Assembly: GCF_014647655.1 (NCBI RefSeq)
Contig: NZ_BMPP01000035.1
Location: 1-16,864 of the forward strand
Direction: 5' to 3'
DNA length: 16,864 bases
DNA from: Deinococcus malanensis
GTDB taxonomy: Bacteria > Deinococcota > Deinococci > Deinococcales > Deinococcaceae
Shown here: piece after piece, positions 7,556 to 13,631 of the stretch
Layout of the letters: each line of letters starts with the position of its first letter
How positions within the stretch are numbered: the first letter of the stretch is position 1
Translations under genes and position numbers: made by a program
Notes under the pieces: model-generated
Database searches by the model: none
Told to the model about the DNA's origin: nothing
The model's input: only the letters and a program-made list of their open reading frames with translations

Positions 7556-7717
7556 ATGAATCCCTACCTCGGCCGTTATGTCGACCACCACGCGTATGAA
7601 GCTCACCTGGCCCGCCAGCTCCACGATGCGGAAATCCGGCGTACCCTCCGCCGGCCCCCACCCCGCACGCGCCTCGCCACCGCCCTGCGTGACCTGGCCG
7701 CCCGTCTCGAATCCTGA
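7556..7717 (+). CDS. Small Arg-rich protein, 53 aa, paralogue of the one at 9833
   Basis: The ATG at 7556 follows AAAGGAGA at good spacing. The protein is a likely soluble helical peptide with the core YEAHLARQLHDAEIRRTLRR, then a Pro break, then TRLATALRDLAARLE. It is highly basic and has no signal or membrane segment. Over 39 aligned residues, 20 are identical to the 69-aa protein at 9833, and both have the same AAAGGAGAC ribosome-binding context. I do not recognise the family. The Arg-rich amphipathic helices could bind nucleic acid or a partner protein; that is a guess. The gene stands alone, followed by a hairpin at 7738-7770. Confidence 0.7.
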   Translation: MNPYLGRYVDHHAYEAHLARQLHDAEIRRTLRRPPPRTRLATALRDLAARLES

Positions 7718-7737
7718 CGCCCTCCGCGTGGCGACAG

Positions 7738-7770
7738 GGCCCGGCGTATCGTTTACCGCCTCGCCGGGCC
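7738..7770 (+). terminator. 9-bp GC hairpin after the 53-aa gene
   Basis: GGCCCGGCG (7738-7746) pairs with CGCCGGGCC (7762-7770) around a 15-nt loop, 20 nt after the stop codon. It is followed by TTAACC, not a T-run, so termination is likely but not certain. Confidence 0.55.
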
Positions 7771-7923
7771 TTAACCGCACAGCTTTACCTTACTTCCGTC
7801 CACACCAAGCAGCGGTAAAATTCTTCAGTACCCTCCCTGGTTTACAGCCACTGATGCGAAGAAGCCGGAGGACATGAACACGCATCGGAGAAGCGTCCTG
7901 GTCGCCCTCACGCAGAGTGGTGA

Positions 7924-8058
7924 TCAGGTATGGGGTGGTGTCACGACCGCCAGGCGCAGCTCGCGCCCAGAACCATACGGTTCCCCAGCCAGTTCGGCAC
8001 GCCGCACCAGCCGTCTGTCATCGTTCCTGAAAGTCAGGGTAGATGGTTGGCGCGGCAT
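7924..8058 (-). CDS. Possible small protein, 44 aa
   Basis: A short minus-strand frame, ATG at 8058 to TGA at 7924. The product has a charged stretch FRNDDRRLVRRAEL followed by GSGRELRLAVVTPP. Third-position bias is moderate, and AAGGA lies about 14 nt upstream, rather far. It overlaps antisense the weak plus frame from 7874. Either or neither may be real; I do not recognise it. Confidence 0.2.
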   Translation of the reverse strand: MPRQPSTLTFRNDDRRLVRRAELAGEPYGSGRELRLAVVTPPHT

Positions 8059-8474
8059 GCCGCGTCATTTCCTTAACCCTACCCGGCTCGCCCTGCTCAT
8101 GCTACCAGGCGGAAAATCTGGACGATGTCATGGCGAAGGGGGGATACACCCCCTGAGCTGGTCCGTCAGGAAGTACCTGTTGCTTCCATGCAGACAATCG
8201 GCCACCACTACGCAACTGTGGCCAGTCAGGACCCACTGCTTCAATCAGCTTAGCTGCCAGTTGGGGTTTGGTGCGGCAGGCGGAATCGCTGGTCTTGCGT
8301 GGGGAGTGACGCGCGGAGGTGTAGGGCCACCGGCATTCCCCTTTTTGTCCCGGCGCGCCCGGCGGCTGTCCAGCCGGACACCCAGATCAAGCCACCACAA
8401 CCTCACGGTACCTCCACGGCTGCTCCGCACACGGGGAATGTCATCCGGGAGCCACGGCGCTGCATTTAGGCTGG

Positions 8475-8507
8475 CCTGGCCTGCGCGGGCGGACCGCGCA
8501 GGCCAGG
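8475..8507 (+). promoter_or_regulatory. 14-bp perfect hairpin enclosing part of the hydrolase Shine-Dalgarno
   Basis: 8475-8488 and 8494-8507 are perfectly complementary around a 5-nt loop (GCGGA). The only ribosome binding site for the ATG at 8518 is AGGAG at 8505-8509, so three of its five bases are in the stem. If it is in the transcript it should limit translation; if the transcript starts inside it, it would be an operator. Confidence 0.5.
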
Positions 8508-8517
8508 AGAGACAACC

Positions 8518-9336
8518 ATGACTGAACTTCAGGTGCCAAGCGGCCAGGCCATGCTGATAGGTGAATTCCAGGGCGAGGGTCGCCCGGTCGTGTTCCTACA
8601 TGCGGGGGTCGCGGACCGCCGCATGTGGGACGCGACCATTCACGACCTTTCACGAACCCACCGCACGGTTACATATGACCGCCGCGGCTTCGGTCAGACC
8701 CTCCCGGCTGACGGATCATATGCCCCGGTCAGCGACCTGCTCGCGCTGCTTGACGCGGCTAGCGTCCGCAGCGCCACCCTGGTGGGCTGCTCGCAGGGTG
8801 GAAAAATTGCCATTGACTTCGCTCTCGCCCACCCGGACCGGGTCGATGGTCTCGTCCTCATTGCACCGGCGGTTGGAGGTGCGCCCGCGCCGGATATCTT
8901 CCCCGAGGCGGTTGAGGCTATCCTGGAGGAACTCGAGGAGGTTGAGACCTCAGGTGATATCGACCGGCTCAATCACCTGGAAGCGCGCATCTGGCTCGAC
9001 GGGGTCCTTGGCCCGGAAGGACGCGTCACGGGTGAACGGCGCGACCTGTTCCTTCAGATGAATGGTGTGGCACTGCGCGTGGCGCCACGCGGTGAAGAAC
9101 AGCCAGCGCCGCCAGCCTGGCCCCGGCTGGGTGAGCTGACGCAGCAGACCCTGATTGTCTGTGGGGATCTGGACTTCCCGCACGCCCAGGAGCGGTGCGC
9201 GCGGCTGCGTGCGCACCTGCCGCATGCTCAGCTCCAGGTGATGCGTGGGACAGCCCACCTACCCAGCTTTGAGGACCCGGCCGCCTTCGGGACCCTCCTT
9301 ACCGCTTTCCTGTCCCAGCTGAACACGAATGGTTGA
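8518..9336 (+). CDS. Alpha/beta-hydrolase fold enzyme
   Basis: 272 aa, cytoplasmic. VVFLHAG (24-30) is the oxyanion-hole loop, YDRRGFGQT (53-61) the conserved turn after strand 4, and GCSQGG (90-95) the nucleophile elbow with Ser92. LIVCGDLDFP (212-221) supplies the acid (Asp217 or Asp219), and GTAHLPSFEDP (244-254) the catalytic His247. A cap region with many Glu residues lies at about 125-205. The set is complete, so an active hydrolase of the esterase / lactone-hydrolase type is likely; the substrate cannot be predicted. The start at 8518 follows AGGAG, which is partly buried in a 14-bp hairpin. No co-directional partner is close. Confidence 0.88.
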   Translation: MTELQVPSGQAMLIGEFQGEGRPVVFLHAGVADRRMWDATIHDLSRTHRTVTYDRRGFGQTLPADGSYAPVSDLLALLDAASVRSATLVGCSQGGKIAIDFALAHPDRVDGLVLIAPAVGGAPAPDIFPEAVEAILEELEEVETSGDIDRLNHLEARIWLDGVLGPEGRVTGERRDLFLQMNGVALRVAPRGEEQPAPPAWPRLGELTQQTLIVCGDLDFPHAQERCARLRAHLPHAQLQVMRGTAHLPSFEDPAAFGTLLTAFLSQLNTNG

Positions 9337-9438
9337 ACGCTGAACAGGAGTTCTGCCGATTTTTCGGTTCTGCCGGCAGTTGCGGGCAAAGGGTCAGCTG
9401 GCAGCTAAGACGCGCTGAAGTAAGGGAACTGGCCAGCA

Positions 9439-9463
9439 AGAGGAGATCGGCCCCGTCTCCTCT
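9439..9463. promoter_or_regulatory. 8-bp inverted repeat upstream of the ArsR promoter
   Basis: AGAGGAGA (9439-9446) pairs with TCTCCTCT (9456-9463) around a 9-nt loop, 22 nt before the TTGACA of the next promoter and about 100 nt after the hydrolase stop. It may be a weak terminator of the hydrolase message. Confidence 0.3.
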
Positions 9464-9484
9464 AAGCATCAGTGCCTATCTATA

Positions 9485-9512
9485 TTGACAAATGTCTATT
9501 TAGATGTACATT
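9485..9512 (+). promoter_or_regulatory. Promoter TTGACA-N16-TACATT for the ArsR-type regulator
   Basis: A perfect -35 (9485-9490) and a good -10 (9507-9512), with ATG 6 nt later at 9519, so the message should be leaderless. The spacer contains TCTATTTAGA, a short dyad (TCTA-N2-TAGA), and the flanks AATGT and ACATT (around 9491-9512) are also complementary. An ArsR-type repressor bound here would cover the promoter, the usual autoregulatory arrangement. Confidence 0.7.
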
Positions 9513-9518
9513 GATGTT

Positions 9519-9836
9519 ATGAGTCCTGCGGTCCACCACGACGTCCTTCGCGCCCTCGCCGACCCGACACGCCAACAGATCCTCGAATTCCTCCTGCGCG
9601 TGGAGGAAGCCAGACGCCGCGGGGAATGCTTCGCCGGCACCATCAGCCAGGCCCTCGGCCTGAGCCAACCCACCATCAGTCACCACATGAAAGTCCTGGT
9701 CGACGCTGGCCTCGTCAGCGCCAAAAAGAAAGGCACCTCCGTTTACTACTGCCTGAGTCACCAGGGTTTTCAAGTTCTGCACGATCACCTCGCGCCGTAC
9801 CTCCACGCCACCTCGGAGAGAAAGGAGACGACATGA
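9519..9836 (+). CDS. ArsR/SmtB-type winged-helix repressor
   Basis: 105 aa from the ATG at 9519. VLRALADPTRQQILEFLL (9-26) is the family's first helices, ISQALGLSQPTISHHMKVLVDAGLV (42-66) the recognition helix region, and KKKGTSVYYCLS (69-80) the beta-wing. The classical CxC metal box of ArsR/CadC in helix 3 is absent; a single Cys37 is near. The C-terminal helix HDHLAPYLHATSE (88-100) has Asp89, His90, His96 and Glu100, close to but not the same spacing as the SmtB alpha-5 zinc site, so metal sensing is possible but unproven. An ATG at 9504 is in frame but overlaps the -10 box, so it is unlikely to be in the transcript. The stop codon overlaps the next gene (ATGA). Confidence 0.88.
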   Translation: MSPAVHHDVLRALADPTRQQILEFLLRVEEARRRGECFAGTISQALGLSQPTISHHMKVLVDAGLVSAKKKGTSVYYCLSHQGFQVLHDHLAPYLHATSERKETT

Positions 9837-10042
9837 ACGACGACCTCTCACGCCCCCTCTATACCCCGGCCAACGACGTGTACGAGGAACGCCTCACTCA
9901 ACACTTCTACGAGGCAGAAGTCAGACGCCTCCTCAGGCGTCCTGGCGCCCGAGCCAGGCTTGCCGCAACCTTACGCCGCCTCGCTGACCGTGTCGATTAC
10001 TGCACGGTTCCCCTCCACGCTCCCCGCAGCTCTATGCGGTAG
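9833..10042 (+). CDS. Small Arg-rich protein, 69 aa, coupled to the ArsR-type repressor
   Basis: The ATG at 9833 overlaps the repressor stop codon, and AAAGGAGAC precedes it, so translation is coupled. The core YEERLTQHFYEAEVRRLLRR followed by ARLAATLRRLADRV matches the 53-aa protein at 7556 at 20 of 39 positions. The last 16 residues (DYCTVPLHAPRSSMR end) have no counterpart there and could be a read-on past the original end. No signal, membrane segment or known domain is visible. As the only gene sharing the repressor's message it is either its target or its co-factor. The family is not one I recognise. Confidence 0.75.
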   Translation: MNDDLSRPLYTPANDVYEERLTQHFYEAEVRRLLRRPGARARLAATLRRLADRVDYCTVPLHAPRSSMR

Positions 10043-10123
10043 CCCTGGACACCAAGCTGAGGTTGCGCCAGCTGTGCGTCGACGGAGACAGGAACTCCGA
10101 GAATACCGACAACGAGGCAAGAT

Positions 10124-10315
10124 ATGGGACTACGACAGACGTATTCTGCTGAGTTCAAGCAGCAAGCCGCTCAGCTGGCCCGCCAAAGACCTCGAGATGG
10201 GTCGTTCCACCCGTCAGAAGCCCGGCTGACCTCTGAACATAAGGAAATCAAACGGCTGACCCAACAGCAAACGTCGACCCCCGACCCTGGGGTATCTCAG
10301 CCTAGCCGAGCTTGA
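10124..10315 (+). pseudogene. IS3-type OrfA transposase fragment with internal deletion
   Basis: The 63-aa frame starts MGLRQTYSAEFKQQAAQLARQ, the normal start of IS3-family OrfA, then jumps to ARLTSEHKEIKRLTQQ, which resembles the C-terminal leucine-zipper approach (LTPEQxEIxRLRxEN). The helix-turn-helix between them is missing and the tail is unrelated. No OrfB and no clear terminal inverted repeats were found to 10405, so this is a dead remnant. It lies just after the ArsR pair, and its insertion may explain the odd C-terminus of the 69-aa protein. Confidence 0.65.
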
Positions 10316-10405
10316 AGCCCGCCATCCTGTCAGACAGCCTTGGGCCGCTGAGTTTGAACTGCGTAACACCGGTACAACCTCAGATACCAGGCCCAGCCGT
10401 CTGAT

Positions 10406-10615
10406 TCAGCGGCGCATAAGTTCTCCGTAAAGGTGTTCGATGCAGTCGTCGACGCTCCCGAACGTTCGCCGCACGCCCGTGGTTCCTTCACGCACCGTGG
10501 CATGCCAGGCAGGACCCGCCATCATCCCTGGCTGCGGCTCACCACGCCACACCCTCACTACGTACACCCGTCCATCCAGGGTCAGTTCAACTGCGCTGTT
10601 CTGTTCATGCTCCAT
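10406..10615 (-). CDS. Small hypothetical protein, 69 aa
   Basis: ATG at 10615 is preceded by GGGGAG at good spacing. The protein reads as a compact domain: VELTLDGRVYVVRVWRGEP (a two-strand start), then WHATVREGTTGVRRTFGSVDDC and a final helix IEHLYGELMRR. There is no signal or membrane segment. Third-position bias supports coding. The family is not recognised. It is isolated, facing the IS3 remnant on one side and divergent from the secreted protein gene at 11018 on the other. Confidence 0.65.
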   Translation of the reverse strand: MEHEQNSAVELTLDGRVYVVRVWRGEPQPGMMAGPAWHATVREGTTGVRRTFGSVDDCIEHLYGELMRR

Positions 10616-11017
10616 ACCATCTCCCCTTTCCGCGGCTTCCTTTTGCGGTGCCTGAGGGTACGAAGTCGATCATGGCTGGAGCGTGACGCCCTGATGACGC
10701 GCAGCGGAATTGCTCCCCCGCCCTGTTCAACACTTCGCCCTCCAATTTGTCTGTGCTACCCGGGGACCCCTCCAGTGGCCACCGTGAGCTTCACAGTGGC
10801 CTTATCCGGGCATGTGGGGCCAGGTCGGATTCCCCTGAATTTTCGGATCACCGCCGGCACTCCAAGAGACACAGGCGGCTTCCCATGGGGACCGGCCCGG
10901 TCATGCGGAGGGCCCGGCTTTTCTGGTTCCTGAACGGTCCACAGAAGCCATTGGACGCCTGACCGTCAACATCCTGCAGTCATGCCCCGGTCCATAGGGT
11001 GGGTTCAGGAGGCTCCA
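10616..11017. other. 402-nt divergent intergenic region
   Basis: Must hold promoters for the genes starting at 10615 (minus) and 11018 (plus), but no clear -35/-10 pair was found. CAGTGGCC occurs twice within about 25 nt near 10775-10800, flanking a small GTGAGCTTCAC dyad, which could be a binding site. Frames here have no coding bias. Confidence 0.35.
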
Positions 11018-11593
11018 ATGCACACCATCCCGCACCCGATTCACGCGCTCATCAAACCCCACTTTCGCCTGGTTTCCACCACCCTGCTGGCCGCCGGCCT
11101 GACCCTGGCCGCTGCGGCGCCGGCGGCGGTCCCAGCCTTTCACATGTGTCAGGTGATGTCGGTTCCGGTGGTCCAGCCGATCTTTCTCCCCATCGCGGAC
11201 GGCCGGGCCCTCGAAAAACCTCTGGAAGGTATCGCCGGGCGAAGCTGCTCCTACCGGATCCCGTCACCGCGCGGTCCTGGAGGCCACCTGGAGCAGGTCC
11301 GCACCCTGATCGAAACCGCTTTCTTCGACTCAGCCCCCACTGCCCGCGCAGCCCTGGCTGCCAATCTGCAGATGACCCGCGAGCGCCGGCTTACGAATAT
11401 CAGCAAGCTCACCGGTCTGGGGGACGACGCGTTCATCTCCGAGCAGGGTGAAACCGTCAGCGTGCGAGTCGTCCGGGGCCGCATGCTGATGGCGGTGAAC
11501 CTGGGCAAGGTGGATGCCAGCTTCGCTGCGCGCCGCGACGTCGCTCTGGCCCTGGCCACGCAGGCCCTCAAACGTCTTCCCATCGTGAAGTAG
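11018..11593 (+). CDS. Exported hypothetical protein, 191 aa
   Basis: ATG at 11018 follows AGGAGG; the frame extends 12 codons upstream without support. A hydrophobic segment at about 19-36 followed by AAAAPAAVPA indicates a signal peptide. The mature part has a Cys pair (Cys44 and a CSY Cys near 80), a region of about 100 residues beginning HLEQVRTLIETAFFDSAPTARAAL, then LTNISKLTGLGDDAFISEQ and SVRVVRGRMLMAVNLGK, and a closing helix. The GLGDDAF plus VxVRxGxxLxxVxL pattern resembles small secreted or lipoprotein domains of the DUF3558 kind, but no family can be claimed. No lipobox is visible. It converges with the membrane protein gene ending at 11809. Confidence 0.7.
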   Translation: MHTIPHPIHALIKPHFRLVSTTLLAAGLTLAAAAPAAVPAFHMCQVMSVPVVQPIFLPIADGRALEKPLEGIAGRSCSYRIPSPRGPGGHLEQVRTLIETAFFDSAPTARAALAANLQMTRERRLTNISKLTGLGDDAFISEQGETVSVRVVRGRMLMAVNLGKVDASFAARRDVALALATQALKRLPIVK

Positions 11594-11808
11594 TTTCCGC
11601 CGCGCGCCACCTGTGCTGCCTGCCCTCCGTGGCCCGCGGCGCTTCCGGAGAGTGTCCGACTGAACACCGCCCCACTCCACTCAAAGAAGCCATCACCGTC
11701 CACCTCAAGGGCCCAGGCTCCAGACCATGAAGCGAGGGGTGGCCCGAGACCGGGTTGCCCCTCTTTGGTGGATTGGGTGACGAACACAGGGCTTTCAGTT
11801 CCGCTGGA

Positions 11809-12431
11809 TCAGGCGGGGCTGCCGACCGCCAGGGTCGAGGCAGCATCATGGGGAACCTGGAGCAGCGTCAGTCCCAGCATCTCGAGCGTCACGTACAACG
11901 TACCCTGCCCAAGCGACAGGAGTGGCAGGACCGCGAAGCCGGCGATCAGCAGCACCGAAGTCACGAAGAGCGGCACGGCAAGAAGGCGGTTCGGGAGGGT
12001 GTGCCACAGTGACCACCCGAGGACGGGCAGGCCAAGCAGCAGCGGCGGGCCACCAATCATCGTCAGCGCCATATACGGTGTCTTGCTGAGGGCCTGCCCG
12101 AAGGTGCCCTGCTCACTCACGAGGTGGTGGGTGGCCGGATCGCTCATCAAGGCAGGCAACGCAGAGATGTCAAGCACCGAGTGCAGCACGTCCATAGAAG
12201 CGAGTCCCAGAAACACCATCACCAGCCCGGCGGCCCCCACCCGGGTTGCCCGTTCACCCTGCCGCGTGAGCAGCGCCGGGAGCCCCAGCATGATCAGCAG
12301 CACGCTCAGCAGCAACAGCATGTGTGCAGGTATTGTCCGCTCGTGCGTGAGGGTGAGCGGGTGAATGAGCACCGCGCTTACCCCAAGCAATCCACTAAGA
12401 AGCAGGCTGGCTCCGGCCGTTCGTACATCAT
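11809..12431 (-). CDS. Multi-pass membrane protein, start apparently out of frame by one base
   Basis: The open frame ends at 11809 and encodes about 200 residues with six or so hydrophobic segments: SLLLSGLLGVSAVLIHPLTL, HMLLLLSVLLIMLGLPALL, VGAAGLVMVFLGLASMDVL, MALTMIGGPPLLLGLPVLG, LLAVPLFVTSVLLIAGFAVL, then a weaker one. It is an integral membrane protein of unknown role. The only good ribosome binding site (AAGGAGG) is followed by ATGATG at 12431-12426, which is not in this frame: it reads 17 codons to a stop. One extra base between 12425 and about 12410 would join them. In the sequence as given, the in-frame options are TTG at 12480 or codons inside the first membrane segment, both poor. 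It may be a sequence error, a real frameshift or an unusual start. Confidence 0.6.
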
Positions 12432-12608
12432 GTTCGTCCTCCTTGTGGGCGGCAGATCTGGCCGCCTCCCGAGCTTTCAACGTACGGTGAGGAGGATGGC
12501 CGGGACGTGTTGCCGGCCAGGAGTCCGCGCCCTGACACGAGAACTGCGCCAGGGCCAGGCGTAGACGCTAGAGAAAGGAGGACCACCCTGCGCCCATTTC
12601 TCCAGCGT

Positions 12609-13591
12609 TCATGCGCGGGAGGAACTAGCGCTGTGTCCAGTAGTCCACGGTTGCAGCGACACCTCCTGCTCAAACTTCGCTTCCCACAAGCCATTGACGG
12701 CGTCCTGGCCCAGAGCGGCGGTGCCTTTCGCTTCCACCCGCAGGCCGGCATCGACGATGCCGTTGCGGCTGAACTTGATGTAGATGCTCTCCTTGGCGGT
12801 GGCACTTCCACCCAGCGGCCCGACCTTCGGAGTTTTGAGTTCACCTTTAATGCCGAAAAACAGGGTGCCGGTTCCTTTCCAGTCGAGATGGGTTGCCGCG
12901 AACAACCCGACGCCTACACTGGCGGAGAGCTCCACCTCAAGCTTCTGACAGCTCTCGCCGAAACTTAGGCCGTACCCGTCAAGCCAGATCGCCTTGGAGG
13001 GCACTTTCGACTTGAGTTTGATGCCCGTGGGTACCCCGCCGCACGGATCAGCTGAAAGGTCGGTGAACTCATCGATCTTGAGCTGCACCTGAGGCACGTT
13101 GCCTTTGTCGCACTTCAGTTCGTAGACCGGACTCGTAATCTGATTGGCTGCCTCCACCAGATGTGCGTAAAAATTTCCTTTGGCCACCGCAGCAATAAAC
13201 ATGCGTTTGGACGCGCGGGCTTTTGGGTCCGGAAGATGCGCCGCCAGGGCGGTGTGATGCTTGACCATCAACGCGGTGTGATGGGCCATCGCGTGCTCCT
13301 GATCCTTGGCGAAATGCCGCAACCCACTCTGGTACGCGTTATATGCCTCATCCATCTGCGCAACGTAAGCCTCGCATCCGCGGGAGGAGTCACCGCTTCA
13401 TTGAACGCCTTCGAGAAGCGGGGCACAGCTTCATAGAACGCGTAGTGCGCGTCGTAAGCCGCTTTGTACGCGGGCCAGAGGTCCGGCTCGAAATGAGCGT
13501 GGGCGGCCGCCTCATTTACCAGCGACGCCCAGCGCTGCTCCCCTTCGTCATACTTCACCTCCAGGGAAAGGTCGCTGGCACGGCCGACCAT
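12609..13591 (-). pseudogene. Hypothetical protein gene split by one frameshift
   Basis: Two overlapping frames form one product. The first starts at ATG 13591 (behind GGGAGG) and reads VGRASDLSLEVKYDEG onward through WPAYKAAYDAHYAFYEAV to AVTPP. The second, shifted by one base near 13360-13400, continues GCEAYVAQMDEAYNAYQSG to TGA at 12609. Restoring one base gives about 325 residues: an N-terminal Tyr/Ala/His-rich helical part (about 1-170, with many AYxAxxxA steps, HHTALMVKHHTALAAH) and a C-terminal beta-rich part from VYELKCDKGNVPQVQLK to WEAKFEQEVSLQP. No known domain is recognised and there is no signal peptide. It lies 40 nt downstream of the ABC-F gene and probably shares its message. 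Whether the shift is biological or a sequence error cannot be told. Confidence 0.6.
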
Positions 13592-13631
13592 GGCATTGAC
13601 CTCCCAAGACGCAGCTTTCGCACTCTTCCGC

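Larger units (their letters stand above)
7718..8517. other. 800-nt gene-poor stretch
   Basis: Apart from the hairpin at its start and the 14-bp hairpin at its end, no confident gene is visible. A plus frame from ATG 7874 (behind GGAGGAC) stays open to 8521, but its coding bias fades after about 60 codons. A 44-aa minus frame lies opposite it. The stretch may hold decayed sequence or an RNA; no tRNA-like fold was seen. Confidence 0.4.

Noticed and set aside
7874..8521. Plus-strand frame of 215 codons with a fair ribosome binding site
   Set aside because: Coding bias fades after about 60 codons, the product is Ser/Arg-rich without any domain, and it runs through the hydrolase leader hairpin.
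9504..9506. Earlier ATG for the ArsR-type gene
   Set aside because: It overlaps the -10 box and is therefore upstream of the expected transcript start.
11251..11787. Minus-strand frame of 178 codons
   Set aside because: Antisense to the exported 191-aa protein, which has a signal peptide and a proper ribosome binding site.
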